From assembly GCA_029718625.1 (NCBI GenBank), contig CM056377.1:38874699-38938698 (forward strand): a stretch of DNA of 64,000 nucleotides. The letters run 5' to 3'. Each line of letters opens with the position of its first letter. Position 1 is the stretch's first letter. Source of the DNA: Synaphobranchus kaupii (Eukaryota; Chordata; Actinopteri; Anguilliformes; Synaphobranchidae). Of the stretch, positions 16,680 through 29,653 are shown piece by piece. Made by a program: the position numbers and the translations under genes. Below the pieces are notes generated by a model that saw only the letters and a program-made list of their open reading frames with translations, did not search any database and was not told where the DNA came from.

Positions 16680-17370
16680 CAGTGGGGACGGAAAGTATTC
16701 ATACCCCTTCACTTTTTGCACACTTCATTGTGTTGTAGATTTCATTTTAAATGGATAAAATTGTCATTTTTGCCCATGAATCTGCACTCAATAACCCATA
16801 ATGACAAACTGAAAACTTTTTTCCCCGTAGAGTTCTATAGAAAAATGAGTCGGGAGAAATAACCCTTAAAGTGATCCATCCACATCTACTCCATATCTGG
16901 CCGCAGAGTGATGGTTTGAGGCTCGTTTGATACCTTAGACCCTTGATGACTTACAGCCATTTAGCCGGTCATGTGTTCCATACTGTACCAGCGTAATTTA
17001 CACTGAATCTAGTCTCACCCCCCAATTCCCATACAGATCCATTCAAATGCAGAGAGGTTATAGTATCGCTTGTACCAGTACCTGAAAATAAGATATCGAG
17101 AGTCTTTTGATGTTTATGGGTTACAGACTTCAGGAAGTAACAGCATGCAAAGGATATGCGACCAAATATTAAATATGATACTTTAAAAATATGTTAAAGC
17201 AATACTTATGTAATAAATTAGCAAAAATGTCTAAAAACATGTTTTCACTTTGTGATTAAGGGTTATTGAGTGTAGATTGATGGGCAAAAATGGCAATTTT
17301 ATCCACTTAAAATTAAATCTACAACACAATAGTGTGCAAAAAGGGGTATGAATACCTTTCGCCCCCACTG
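16680..17370. mobile_element. Non-autonomous Tc1-like element with long inverted repeats
   Basis: TA on both sides (16678-16679 and 17371-17372). The termini CAGTGGGGACGG and CAGTGGGGGCGA continue as inverted repeats of about 130 bp (shared blocks GTATTCATACCCCTT, TGTGTTGTAGATTT, ACTCAATAACCC). The right arm lacks a 5-bp CACTT block present in the left. The 691-bp body has no transposase. The long terminal repeats are of the type seen in salmonid Tc1 families. Confidence 0.88.
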
Positions 17371-18834
17371 TATCTACTTTAGGTCTTAATAATTGAGGCT
17401 GTCGCATAGCCATAGGGCTCTGGTATTGCAGGACCAGGGTTGCAGTACTATATCCCTGCTGTGACAGCAGCCTCTGGGGCAAGTGATGTACCTTTAAGGT
17501 CTCATCTCTCTTGCTACATAACTAATAAAAAGCTATGTAACCACTGCCTTCCTCCATACCTTGTTCTCGTGCGTGATTTTCAAATCTCTTCACCTTTCTA
17601 TATCGTGCGTCGTCCTTCTCCAGCAAGGTTCCTGCTGACCAGAAAATAGTGTGTCCAGTCAAACGGTCATCATAATGATGAGGTGCTATTGAGCGAGTGC
17701 CTGTCAGGTTCATAAGGTGATTACCATCTTCACTCGAGGCCGCGAGACTCGATACGAGTGTAATGTGATTAATTAACGTCTGGTCTCCAGGTCAATGGTC
17801 CTACGTCGACTCGGGGTCACATTTCTCAGCATAATACCTTTTGGATTTTAACTATATTGTTTGGGGGGAAAAAAAGGATGGACTCATGAAAAGCCGAATA
17901 CTTTCTGTTAACGTTGCGATGAATTTATTGTCCGGGAGGCGTTCTTCAGTGGTTCGCAGAAATTGCTTTGTAGATATTCAGATATTCAACTTCTCGGTGT
18001 GGCTTAGAGGAGTGCAACGCATAGGTCTTTTATTGATTTAAATTCTCCTCCCTAAAGCGCATTATAAAAATAGTGCACAGAGCTTGGCTTATGTGGGCAG
18101 CATAAAGCACTTCAGACCTCATCTGTGGTCTACTAAAAGAGAACCATATCTGCAATATTGTTAAAATTCTCTTCTGCAGTGAGAGATGGTGCGATATTGT
18201 CAATGAACGCTTAATTTTATGGTTGTCAATGAACACTTAATTTTTCTGAACAACGCAGTTTTCCATATATAGAGTGGGTCAGTCATAGTTGTTCAGACGT
18301 GTGCAGCAATCGCTAAATTCCCCGTCATTCATTATGTTCGTTTCTCATCAGAAGCTAAGGAAAATATTGGATGAAGCAGCACTGACCTTTTTTGACCTGA
18401 AATCCATTTAGGAAATTCTATGACACTTTTTCTCTGGGAGATAAACACAGGGAAAACCTTAATATCTATTTGGGCTCAGTAAGGGAAATTGCATGTTTTT
18501 CTGCTCATATAACATTGGTCATTAAACATATAAGTTTAAGCTTTGTTTTGTGTTGAGCCTTCTGGGAGTCGTCCCAGTGTTCTCTCAAATTCTGGATCAT
18601 CTTAATCCTTGCCCTGTGGGGTATTTCTGAGCCCAGGATGAAACGGGGGTTCCGCTGTTACTCATTATGACAAAGCCACAGTAGATTAAAGCGAGTTTGC
18701 AAGTAACCAAAAATGTTTTCTAAAAAAAAAAAAATTGTATAATGTATGGTTATGTGATTCCCTTATATGGAAGCAGTGCCACTTGAAATAGGAGCAGCAT
18801 GATTGGAATGTTAACTGCCTATATATCTCTCAAC

Positions 18835-19038
18835 CAGGGGTGCCCAATCTGATCCGAAAAGGGCTGATGCAGGTACATGTTTTTGTTTTAGCCCAGCACT
18901 AACACCTGATTCTACTTAACCAGGTCTTCATTGAAGACCATGACTAGTTACTTAGTTGAATCAAGTGTAGTGGTGCTGAGCTAAAACAATAAACCAGCAC
19001 CTTCATCTGAACTTTTCAGATAAGATTGAACACCCCTG
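18835..19038. mobile_element. Palindromic hAT-type MITE
   Basis: A near-complete palindrome of 204 bp with ends CAGGGGTGCCCAATCT and CAGGGGTGTTCAATCT and inner arms sharing TTGTTTTAGC(C/T)CAGCAC. The flanks CTCTCAAC and TTCTAAAC agree at 6 of 8 bases, a worn 8-bp hAT target duplication. A half copy of the same family is at 34667. Confidence 0.8.
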
Positions 19039-21500
19039 TTCTAAACCAACATTGAAACATGTTTGCAATGTTCAGCATATATAACATAACCAGTTAACCC
19101 AGGTTTTGTGTGAAGTTTGTATAAAAGGTCATGTTAGAAGGTGTGTCGTGTCCAGATTCAATGCGAGAGCAACATGCTTAATGTTCACGCTTCCCAAGAA
19201 CAAAACAGAAAAGGGAAAAAGTAGGTTGAATATTTCTACTTCACATTGATCACAAAGTAAACATGTATTTTAGCACAGTTTGCTTCCAGAGGGCTAAATC
19301 AGCATTGTTGAATGGTTGTAATGATTAGGGCCCTGTTGTCTAGCCCTTGATTCAGTCCTCCTGTGGCAAAATGTCGATACAGCCGCCCCATGAAGCCACC
19401 TGTTGAACAGTCATTAACAAGCATCCCACTGCAGTGCCTGAATCATGTCAATTAGGTATTTAATGATTACTAATCATGCATGATTGCACATCAATTCATG
19501 GAGCGCTGCTTCCAACTATTGACACGTAGGCCCTATTTCTTAGGCTTATTCAACAATATTGAGGATAATGTGGCAATAATATATTGGTTCAGTCTCGAAA
19601 AAAGCATATGCACATCCATCATTTTCATGTGCACGGTCAATAATAAATTCCAGGTCAGGAAAGACCTGCACTTTGATCTGAGAGTGCTAAATGCAGTTAA
19701 TTATTTTAATATCAATTTACAACAGTTTACAGTTACAACATTTTCACAGATACATCATAATAGTACTTTGTTTAGCATTACCATATTTTTGTGATTTAAA
19801 AAAATAAAATAAAATAATTTAATACTGAATCAGAAATGGGTCTCTGCACTCTCTCAATTACACATCAGATCATGGAATAGCTTTAAAATAAAGAAATTGG
19901 TGTTGTAAAGTAAAGATGTTTAATGTTGTAAGTTTGATTTATGTTTATTAATAATTCTCATTAACTGCTCATTCCCCTAATCACATGATGCACATAACTC
20001 AGAGAAAATGGCAGTTATAGAAGGTTAGTAATGAGCTGTTAAGCATCAGGGATTGTAATATGCATTATGTACGACTAAGCTTCAATGTTTGGTTAATCTA
20101 GAGACTCCTGGATTGATCGATGGTCCTGTATTGATGTTAACTGCGTAATGAAAATCAACATTCTGACATTAATAAAATCGGTTGAAGTGATCAGTCAACG
20201 GCTTTGGTGCAATCCAACTGTAATAAATAACTGCATAATCACAGCTAATAATCTTGCTCAACTAGAGAAGCTCTGTACAGGTCGCGCCTTTCTGTTGAAT
20301 TGCAGGCTACAAATCTCGGTGGCCCAAAACACAACGGGGATAATAATCCTGTAGAGCGATTGACTGGTGTGAACTTCCGGCACGGAGGGATTTCTTCTTT
20401 TTCTTATGTCCTGGCTGGGTGCTATCTGTTTTTAACGCGGTGCAGAAAAGCGTCAGGCTCAGGAAAGGAGATTAAGCGTAGAGATGTCACTACCAGCTTC
20501 TCAAATTTCCCAAATGCGGAGGGGGAAGCGGGTGTGCGGAGGCGTAAGCGGGTGTGGTGTGTGGAGGGGAAGGGGGTGGTTGAGTGGTAGGGTGGGGACC
20601 GGCGGGGGGGGGGTTAGTACTCTTTGATCGGTAATGATATTGAGATTGACTGTTTAAATCCTTTCTTAAAGTTCAAAGCTACTAAACAGACAGTGTGTGT
20701 ACGAGTCGGACGTGACCGAGACGGGCCCAGGCAGTAGAGACTGATAACTAAGGGAAATAAGGTTCGACTGAAATGGCCCATCGGTCCCAAACGGGTTTAG
20801 CGGCGGGATTTTGAGCTCAAACTCGCAGCGGTGGAGGGAGATAGCAGACATCGGTTTTAAATTACCTGAGATTGCTTTGTTGTTTCCGTCTTCGGGGACT
20901 CGAGAAGACAAGATGTTCATTAAAACCTGCGCTGCCATCAAGGCCCTTTGAGGGGGGGAAAAAGCACGCTTCTGGTTCCCAAAGCCAGAGAAGACCGAGG
21001 GCGTTAGAAGGCTGGTAATTGCTGAATTGGAGGGGATAAGAGGAGGTCCCATGACTGTACGATTTCTGCTGAACTGTCTGTTAGAGAAATCCCTGTCACT
21101 GGTGTTGTGGGCAGGAGGAAATTGTTTATAAATAATAAATATTAGATTGGGGATAATGGAAAAAAATGTCCTGTGTGTGCTGATCATGTAGAGTGTTGTA
21201 GTGTTAAGTTCTGAATTTAGGTGGGGGGGTTGTGTTGTGACCTGGCATCGGATCGTTGTTTACCTTGCATATAAGACCAGAGAAGAGCCAATGCAGTCTG
21301 TGGCCAGTAACTCCATAGCGCGATGCACAATTAGCGATTGCATCACCCAGGGAATGGGAGGGTTCGGTCAGATAAGGTTCTCTATCTAGCAACCCCTGGT
21401 TGACTGGCCGCCCGTGGATTGCAATCAAGGCTGCATATGAAAGGTCTTCCTCTGACTCGGCTCTATGTGAGCTTAGCTGTAGTCTGCTGTGTGTAAAGAA

Positions 21501-21694
21501 CAGGGGTGTAAAATCCAGGTTCAGAAAGTAAAAATCCACCCCAGTATTTTGTTCCTATCACCTGGATTTGTTAATCAGCACAATTCCTCAGCCAGGTGGT
21601 AGAACTAATTGGTTAAATCAGCTGGCTGAGTTCATGGGTGGAAGAAACACGTGGCAGGGCTTTTACTTTCTGACCCCTGGATTTTACACCTCTG
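21501..21694. mobile_element. Palindromic hAT-type MITE (second family)
   Basis: The ends CAGGGGTGTAAAATCCAG and CAGAGGTGTAAAATCCAG are followed by TCAGAAAGTAAAA in both arms. The flanks GTAAAGAA (21493-21500) and GTGAAGAA (21695-21702) match at 7 of 8 bases, an 8-bp duplication. 194 bp, no ORF. Confidence 0.85.
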
Positions 21695-22849
21695 GTGAAG
21701 AAGCAGCTGGCGACACTACGTGTTTGGGAGGAGAACCATAGATGTTACTCACCTGAATTGGCAGTGGGGATCGCAGCATGAACGCGGTTGTGGTTGCTGA
21801 CTACAAACTATACATCCTTATGTTTTTGCTCCTTCATCTTGCCAACATTGTCCACACAACCATATTAGACCTGGTTACTGAATATAGCAAGCGACTTTCT
21901 ACTTTATTTTATTATTATTATTATTTTGTCGGCAATGGCATATAGAACCCGTAATATTTTCAAATGGTGCTCCTGAGGTATGGTGGAGTTGCAATGTTTC
22001 TTGGCTGATCCATTTTGAATGTATAGCCATGTGCAGGCTACGTGGATAGCATGACCCACACATGAACTTTATTTAGGCTAACTAAGGGTATACCCTCCAG
22101 ACAAAACATTAACAATGGCTTCGCTATACCATAGGTGCAACACGGATGACTGCAGAATGCAACTGGGCTTGCCTAAATTCGCCTAGGCAGCGGGAATACA
22201 AATGCAAACCCTTAATTAGATATTAACCCTTAATTTAGATATTAAAAAAATGTTATGTTCCTGAGATTCGAACAAGTTTGATTATCGAACAGCCCTAATA
22301 GCTTTATTCATAAGGTTTTTAGTGCAATGTACCAATACCCACTACTGGTTAAGAAGCAGGTAGAGGGTAAGAGAAATGTGAGAAATGGCCTCCATCATGT
22401 TGTGTAATCTAACGATGAACACACACATGAAAAAGAAGAGGTCCAATCATAGTTTGGTCTGGTGATGAGAATTCTCATTGCTTTGAGGGCAAATGACAGC
22501 ATTCTGTAGCTTCAGGGTCATTGGTGAAAGTACCTTCTTTTGTTTTTGAAAGGTTTTATGGTGTTTGTGCAGAAATGGTCACGTAGTTACAGTATTATGT
22601 AGGAGAGGTAGCTTATTCGACGCTGTAAATGGAAATATCAGTACAACTGAGTACAGTCCTGGTGAATGTGATTAGATAAACTGTAAACTGCAGTGTTTGG
22701 AGCCTCTAATCTTGTTTCTTAGCCACTTCTGAGGATATAAATCCTCACTGTCCAATGTCTTCATTGGGTCCAAATAGCTCTGCTCTTCAGCCCCACTGTG
22801 CTGCACAGGTGGAAGGACTACTTCAAGTGGAATGGATCTTGATAATTAA

Positions 22850-23458
22850 AGGCATACTGAACTTTGTTTGAACATAATGTTGTATACCTACCTGGCCAGA
22901 TATTAGCCATGATATTCACGCTCACCTTCATGAGTTGCTCCAGTGGTCAGAAACTGACCAACGTAGAATGACATTTTTTCTCTCTCCATTCACTTCCATT
23001 GCATGGTGAAAAAGGTCTCAAAAGCACACTTTTAGCACATAAACGAATGCAAACAACACGGATTATGCCGATATATAAAATCACGGCATCCGGAACCGAA
23101 CATTTGAAACTTTTGAACCCATTTTTAATTGATTTTGATTTTGAAGAACTATTTTTTGAGAACTATTTTTCTGTTGCTAGCTTCTTTGCTGTTCGGTTTG
23201 TTTACTGACACACGCTTCAGGAAGTGAGTGGGACCATTACGGTGCATGAACGAAACAAGGAAGTTAATAAGCTAATGACCGGATCTTCTTCCAAACCTTT
23301 GTTTGGAAAAAGTGTAAAATATCGTGAATGGAGCTTTTTATCTTTTCAAACGCCCTGTTCCAGATGTCGTGATTCATTAAGGTGAGCTTGAATATTATGA
23401 CTAATATCGGTGCCAGGTAGCTATACAACATTATGTTCAAACAACGTTCAGTATGCCT
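22850..23458. mobile_element. TTAA-flanked non-autonomous DNA transposon
   Basis: TTAA lies exactly at both ends (22846-22849 and 23459-23462). The inverted termini start AGGCATACTGAAC and run about 82 bp (shared TTGTTTGAACATAATGTTG, then CTACCTGGC and GCTCACCTT) with only a handful of differences. The 609-bp body has no transposase. TTAA duplication is shared by piggyBac and Kolobok. The AGG start argues against piggyBac (usually CCY), so Kolobok-like is a tentative call. Confidence 0.82.
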
Positions 23459-23711
23459 TTAAGCTTGCCACACTCTTGTCACTGTTGATTTAATGTCTAA
23501 ATCGACAGTGGCTGAAATACTTATTAATAATAAGTGTATATACAGTATGTATTTTTAGGTAGTATTCAAGGAATTAAATTAACTTTTTCACCTACTGGCC
23601 AGAACGGCTAGTGAATTCTAGATATCACCAGCCATTTTCAACAATTTACCAGCCACATTACCTTTTAATCAACCTGATTGGTTATTGGCCAAAGTGGCTG
23701 CTAGAGTAGAA

Positions 23712-23761
23712 AATCAATTTTACCAGCATTTTACCAGCAACAATCAATTTTACCAGCATTT
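23712..23761. repeat. Two 20-bp direct repeats, period 30
   Basis: AATCAATTTTACCAGCATTT occurs at 23712-23731 and 23742-23761, within a stretch rich in ACCAGC/GCTGGT steps (23570-23775). This looks like an old local duplication or a decayed repeat. Confidence 0.8.
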
Positions 23762-25769
23762 GGCTGGTAGCTGTGTTCATTTCACAACATGGTAGTATTG
23801 GTAGAGTGATAAGAATAACCACGTTAGAAATGAGGCTTCTGGAAAGCATGTTAAAGGAATACCAAGTGCTAACTTTGCAGTCCATTGTTTGGCTGGTTTT
23901 GAAAATTTTGCCTGATATTTTCCTCCCAATTAAAGTTTTTAATCATCATGTTTTCTCTATAAAAACTTGAAAATCCTTGAATGTAAAATTTTACTTCAGT
24001 ATAGGTGAAATTTTTAGTTCCGTGGACAGACATTAATATTCAGAGCACTGGACATTAGAATCACCTAGTTTACATCAGTTGGGGGGAAAAACCACAGTGG
24101 CTTTTGACAGTTTACTCTTGTAGCAGGTGCAGTAATGAAAGCCCTTTTCTGTCTGACTTTCAAATCTTTAGGAGAAATTGGGCCCAACTTCGGGGGGAGG
24201 GATATCGATTCAGGCCAGTGGCTCATTGCTGTAAAAAGACGGATAGATTTTTAAAAATGCACAGCGTGTCAGAATATAAAGACCATTGTGCGCTTCCACG
24301 TAGGAATCAGCTGAAATATTTACAACATAAATCTTGTACCAGCTTTACTGTTGCCTTGTTTGTTTCTCTTGAAAGAGAAAAGATGACAGGAAAGCACATA
24401 TCGATTGGCGAGTCAGAGGGAGATGAGGTCCCAGAGTGACACCCTCAAGCCCTTTCAAGTAAACCGAAATGTCTGTGAAAAGCGCTTCTCATTCTTTTGT
24501 AGAGGCATCAATTAAACCAGCTGTCCGCACTGTTTAAACCCAGTGTTTGCCTCGCATGGGTACTGAAAATCCCACTTAAGGCCACATACTTTGTAACATT
24601 GTCATGTGGTGGATCAGTGGAAGGTGTATCTGGTTATCTCTGGATTATGAACTTATTAAACTGTTTAATTAAATATGAATAAATAATTGAGGTTTTGAAG
24701 TCTCTAGGGTATATTTCAGTTCTGGCACTTAAGTTTCATGTCACATTACTGATGGCTATAAAAAATTTAACTTTTGGCCGTGATTCTATCTGAGCTATAT
24801 TTCCCGTTTCCTCCACTATGAGATTTGATGTTTCTCGAGACTCCACTGGCATGTTACCCTATCAAAACAAATGACAAACTCAACAAAATATCGACAAGCC
24901 AGGCCTAGTCTTCATCAAACCAATCTGAAAAAAATGCCCTGTCCTGTGCAATCAATCTCCAGTTCGCTCAGCCTTCAAGCAGTACAGAATTCCTCCCTCA
25001 AACAGTGCACACGAGGTAATGAAAACATTTAGTATTGTGGCCATTTGAGCTGGACCAGTCCTCCTTAAGAATTTAGATTCCTCGCTAAATAAAATGTTAA
25101 AAGACCCATTAACATTGCTATGCAAAATTCAAAAAATATATTAAACCCCCAGATGTCCTTCCTGGGATATGTTCAGAGCCCACATTAAGAGCCCGTTTTA
25201 GATTTGGGGCCGCCTTGCTTCTTTTTATCAGCTGGCTAATATAAAGCATAAAATCCCATAAAGAGCTGAATAAAGAATAAATGTGCGTTCGCTTTCCTCT
25301 CGTTGAACTGTAATCATGCAATGCTGTAATCTTGACCTCAGGAATGGTGAACAATGACTGTTTATATCTGGATAGTCACAGACGGGGCCTGGGTCTATAT
25401 AGCATGCGGGGGATTTAAAGCTGTTGCCCAATTCTTTGGAAATGATGAAAATAAGACCGAAGTGTGTCCGGTTGATGCCAGAGAACGGTACTTTGAGTCC
25501 GTTCTTTATTTTGCGCGCGCACTCTTAGCAACCCCCCTCACATCTTTGCCATTACTTTCAGCGCGGGTTTAATGGCGACACACAGGTTACAGCAAATTGA
25601 TTTCATCAGCGCACGATGAGAACCGCAAGCCCTCCTCCTAATGAATAAAAGAGATATCGCCGCTGTGCCAGCGAGTCTCTCTGTGCTCGGCAGACTCCGA
25701 GAGAGGCACTCTCCTTCCAGTCGCCATCGATTTGAATATCAAACGGTACTAAAAGCCACTTTCTGTTGT

Positions 25770-25890
25770 TTTGTCGGGTCCGGCCGCGCGGCGCGAGGTG
25801 GGAGGCAGCCGCGGCGGGGCGGCGAACTGGGAGCCGCCGAAGAAAGGGAAGTGACCGTGCGACCGCAGGACACCCGGCCATCTGAACCAC
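25770..25890. other. CpG-rich patch
   Basis: A compact GC/CpG-rich stretch (CCGGCCGCGCGGCGCG) in otherwise AT-moderate intron 1. No gene is seen. Confidence 0.4.
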
Positions 25891-27488
25891 GCGCACTCTA
25901 CTAAGTGGCACTTTCTCTCATTTTTAAAGCTTACCTTGGGCAAGTTTACGTTACTGAAACCATCTGAAAATGAAACGGCGGCTGGTGCTTGATGTGGAAA
26001 AGAAAGGGTGGAAAAAACCCAAGGTGTGAAATTCAATTAAGTAATAGTCCTTACTGGGATTCTTGAAATATAAGCAGCGCTGAATTCAATTTTGCGAAGA
26101 AATATGGTTAAAGCAAGTGTATATACAGTATGTGTGTGTGTACATATGTGGGTGGGGTGGGGCAGAGATTAAGCTCAAGGTTTAAAATTAATGTCAGTTT
26201 AAAATGAACACTCGTTCTGTGAAGCATTCCGTTGTGGTACTCCAAGAAGTGCCATTACAGTGTGATCATTTGAACTCCCTGCACACTGTAGGATTCAAGA
26301 GGGTTAATGGAAATGACATTGTCTACAGTATATGGCAACTTTCATCCAAGGATTTGGAGGTGTTTTACAGTCACAGGGTGACCCTTCTCACTGCATCGAA
26401 CTCAACAGTTTTATATGGTTGTTATAAACCATATGTAAGGCTAATTTAGACAGCCGCTATCCCTAGCCGCTAAGTGAATCACTAGGGACTGAGTGACATT
26501 TCACAAAATTTCATGGCTCCATTGTTGACCTTTCCGAAACTGAACATGGGATCCTCACTCTTTTTCGAGTGCTGTTCATTTCACATTTTTCATTTCACAT
26601 ATTTTGTGGGCTCACACCCTTTGTCCTGGTGTGTCAGGGGGAAAAAAAAGAGATTTAAAATGGGGATTTCACATTTTTAACGATTTCATATTTTACTTCC
26701 TCTTAAAATGGAATATTCTAATAATCAAACACCGTTTCCCCCCCCAGCAATCTCCAGTTCTGTATAAAGAATGAAATTTTGCAGTTTGCCAATAACTCGT
26801 CCTCCCAGGAAGGAAAAATTAATAGTGTTAATGAATTATCTGTTATCTTTTTTCAGGGTTCTTAGGCTCTCGTTCATGAATAGTGATGAGAAATAAGAAA
26901 CCATATTTTATTGGTTAATTAGCACACATTTAATCCAAGTAAATTCCGTTAATTGTCACATGGTTGAATAATCGATTAATCGGTTTCGTCCTTAAAACAA
27001 TTTGTATTCCAAAACAAAAAACGAAGAACGGTCGTTGTATTCAAAAATGTTTATGCTACTTGAGCTTTTTTAAGTAAGCGCATCCAATTGTGTGCCAATT
27101 TTTTGTTTGCATTATAAAAAATGTGCATCTGTCAGAGAACATGTACTGATTGGAGCATTAAGTGCATATTATGTATTTACCTGTCAGCTGGCAGAGCTGA
27201 TCCTATTGGACAGTAGAACATGTCTACTGCTGAGGGCTTGTTCATTTCGACAGGTCATAGCTGAGAGCATTTCAACCCGAGTGGAAAGTGTGAATTGCCC
27301 AGGAGCTTATGCTGTCACTCATTTCCTTGTTTGTTTGGCATGCAATCAAATTTCCTTCATTATACTTACCATGCGCCTATGAGGGATGTCTGTTGCTTAG
27401 GGGGCACGGAACCGTTCAGCGGATCTCAGTCGGTAAAACTGTGCCCGGGCGGAAGATTTAATCTACGCTACGTTTCTTTCCACTTATA

Positions 27489-27534
27489 CACTACTCACAA
27501 AAAGTTAGGGATATTTGGCTTTCGGGTGAAATTT
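27489..27534 (+). repeat. Left terminal inverted repeat of the Tc1 element
   Basis: A 46-bp terminus beginning CACTACTCAC and containing GTTAGGGATATTTGGC. It pairs with 28974-29019, differing only where this copy has T and the other C (ATATTTGG versus ATATTCGG). Confidence 0.95.
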
Positions 27535-27692
27535 ATGGAAAATGTAAGTTCACGCTACAGTGATATTATACGTATCATGAAAGTAGGGCATTTAAGTAGA
27601 AGCATACAATGGTGATTTCCTCATCTCAAACAATTTATTGAAACAAAAGCCAACAACAGTGGTGGGTATACCACAACAAAAATGTCAATGTC

Positions 27693-28721
27693 TCAATAAC
27701 TTGTCATGTGCCCTTGAGCATCAATTACAGCTTGACAACGACGTCTCATGCTGTTCACAAGTCGACTTATTGTCTGCTGAGGCATGGCATCCCACTCTTC
27801 TTGAAGGGCGGCCCTCAGGTCATTGAGGTTCTGGGGTACAGAGTTACGAGCCTCTACACGGTGAGTCAGCTGATCCCATAGGTTTTCTATGGGATTCAGG
27901 TCTGGAGAAAGTGCAGGCCACTCCATTTGAGGTACCCCAGTCTCCAGCAGCCTTTCCCTAATGATGCGACCTCGATGAGCTGGAGCATTGTCGTCCATGA
28001 AGATGAAATTAGGCCTGTGTTGTTCATGCAGGGGCACAATGACTGGATTAATGATGTTATTCAGGTAGTATGGGCTTGTCACTGTACCATTCACAAAGTG
28101 TAGGGCAGTTCTGTATTGACTAGACACACCTGCCCACACTGTAACGCCGCCACCACCAAAGGGTCGTTTGGTGACAACAGTGGCTGATGCATAGCGCTCT
28201 CCTTGACGTCTCCAACATCGTTGGCGGCCATCATTTCTGCTCAACGTGAATCGACTTTCATCAGAGAACAGCACTGAGGCCCACTGGTCCCTCGTCCAGC
28301 GTAAATGCTCCCTGGCCCATGCAAGACGATGACGCCTGTGCCTGGTGGTGTGGTCAGGTACCCTTGCAGGTCGTCTAGCACGCAGACCACACTGATGTAA
28401 ACGGTTTCGAATGGTCTGACGTGACACTTGGGTGCCTCTCACCTCCCTTAAATGTGCCTGGAGTTGAGTGGCATTCATCATCCGGTTCCGCAGGTTACTG
28501 TTCACAATGAAGCGGTCATCAGTGTGGGATGTGGCCAAAGGACGTCCACTTCTATGCCTTTCTGTGACTCTTCCAGTCTCTCTGTATCTCTGTTGCAACC
28601 TGCTGATGACACTCTGTGACACTCTAAGCTCAGTGGCCACTTCCCTCTGAGAACATCCTGTTTGAAGCCTCGCAATGGCGAGGTACTGTTGATCAATTGT
28701 TAGGTGTCGTCTTGGTCTCAT
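27693..28721 (-). CDS. Tc1-like DD34E transposase, intact
   Basis: This 342-residue transposase would bind the element's inverted repeats and cut and paste it into TA sites in the nucleus. The N-terminal half has two helix-turn-helix regions (about residues 8-50 and 72-115) separated by a GRP-type linker (SGRPLAT, residues 58-64), as in the paired-like domain of Tc1/Sleeping Beauty. The catalytic triad is D154 (LFSDES), D244 (MDDNAPAH) and E279 (LNPIENLW), with exactly 34 residues between the last two. A glycine-rich box ([10 protein letters not shown]) lies at 189-198. There is no stop or frameshift. The frame stays open 28 codons further upstream (to 28805), but I chose the ATG at 28721 (MRPRRHLT) because it gives the family's usual length of about 340 residues. 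Activity is unproven. Confidence 0.93.
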   Translation of the reverse strand: MRPRRHLTIDQQYLAIARLQTGCSQREVATELRVSQSVISRLQQRYRETGRVTERHRSGRPLATSHTDDRFIVNSNLRNRMMNATQLQAHLREVRGTQVSRQTIRNRLHQCGLRARRPARVPDHTTRHRRHRLAWAREHLRWTRDQWASVLFSDESRFTLSRNDGRQRCWRRQGERYASATVVTKRPFGGGGVTVWAGVSSQYRTALHFVNGTVTSPYYLNNIINPVIVPLHEQHRPNFIFMDDNAPAHRGRIIRERLLETGVPQMEWPALSPDLNPIENLWDQLTHRVEARNSVPQNLNDLRAALQEEWDAMPQQTISRLVNSMRRRCQAVIDAQGHMTSY

Positions 28722-28973
28722 GATGTCAAAATGTGAACAGCATGATGAAGAGGACTGTTTAAATACCAATTCTAATTGAACCAGGAAATTTATTAGTCGA
28801 TTCATGGATCAAACACCTGTTGTGAATTTTGCCGTTCAGCTCCTTGTTAGAGAACAGAAAGTTGTGCAAAAAGTACTGAAACATTGAATAGTTGGACATG
28901 TGCATTCAAAAGTTTAGAGAAGGTCAAATTAATTTCACCTGTAAAGGTTATAGTGCATTTTAGGTTCATCCTG

Positions 28974-29019
28974 AAATTTCACCCGAAAGCCGAATATCCC
29001 TAACTTTTTGTGAGTAGTG
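28974..29019 (-). repeat. Right terminal inverted repeat of the Tc1 element
   Basis: The inverted copy of the left terminus, followed directly by TA. Sequence homology between the two ends stops immediately inside the 46 bp. Confidence 0.95.
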
Positions 29020-29653
29020 TATGTTGGTTACGGAGATGCAAACCTCTGAGTCGTGGAACAGAATGGAACAGAAATAAGAGGCTTGGTGAAGAGTCTCTGG
29101 TTTGTCCCGAAGGAAGGGCATGGCCATTAGAATTTGGTAAAAAGCTCTCCGTTCTTCAGACCATTGTAGTGTAATTATTGCCGTTAATATGCACAGTGCT
29201 TACTTTTTTATGGCTTCCGTATTTGTCTGACGTCTTTACAAAACTAATCGCTGATATCAAAGTCAATGCATATTAATTGGCCTTATTTACCGCGTCAACC
29301 GTTTCGGATTGACACAGTTTCTGAAACAGTTGGACATGGTGTTATGCCTTGAAGTGTACGTCAGTGGCACTGCGGAAATGAGCCGCACTACTGTCAAAAT
29401 AAAAATGCGGTTCAGAGCCTTTTACTTGTAGGTCATGTCAGACAGTTTTCCCCCATGCAAATATAGCTGCTTAAATTGTAGGCATTTTGCTGTCATTACG
29501 AATAACCCTTGACAAGGTGTCAAATTGTATGGCTTCTCTAAATATCTTTTTTGTTGAATTGAATTGTGGGGGGGTGGGAGGTAGCAACTCGCAGATGCAC
29601 ACACCTAATGCCGGTGTTCTGACAAACTGCCCCACCCCTCAGGATGAACAACC

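Larger units (their letters stand above)
23463..27486. other. Unique intronic sequence
   Basis: It has the ACCAGC-rich direct repeats at 23.7 kb and the CpG-rich patch at 25.8 kb. No gene or complete element is seen. Confidence 0.5.
27489..29019 (-). mobile_element. Complete Tc1/mariner DNA transposon
   Basis: This is a 1,531-bp element flanked by the TA target duplication (27487-27488 and 29020-29021). Both ends start CACTACTCACAAAAAG, and the terminal inverted repeats match over 46 bp with one mismatch. It carries one intact transposase ORF on the minus strand. The short terminal repeats and the ORF size are those of a classic Tc1-like element. Sitting inside intron 1, about 2 kb upstream of exon 2 and antisense to the host gene, it should be removed with the intron. 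Confidence 0.95.

Noticed and set aside
20666..21187. 173-codon ORF on the minus strand
   Set aside because: No recognisable domain, no splice context or paralogue signal. The length is plausible by chance in a 64 kb six-frame scan.
28468..28650. Plus-strand ORF inside the Tc1 element
   Set aside because: It is an antisense shadow of the transposase gene.
28721..28805. Upstream extension of the Tc1 transposase (28 extra codons)
   Set aside because: The extension lies in the element's leader and exceeds the family length. The ATG at 28721 gives the standard N-terminus.
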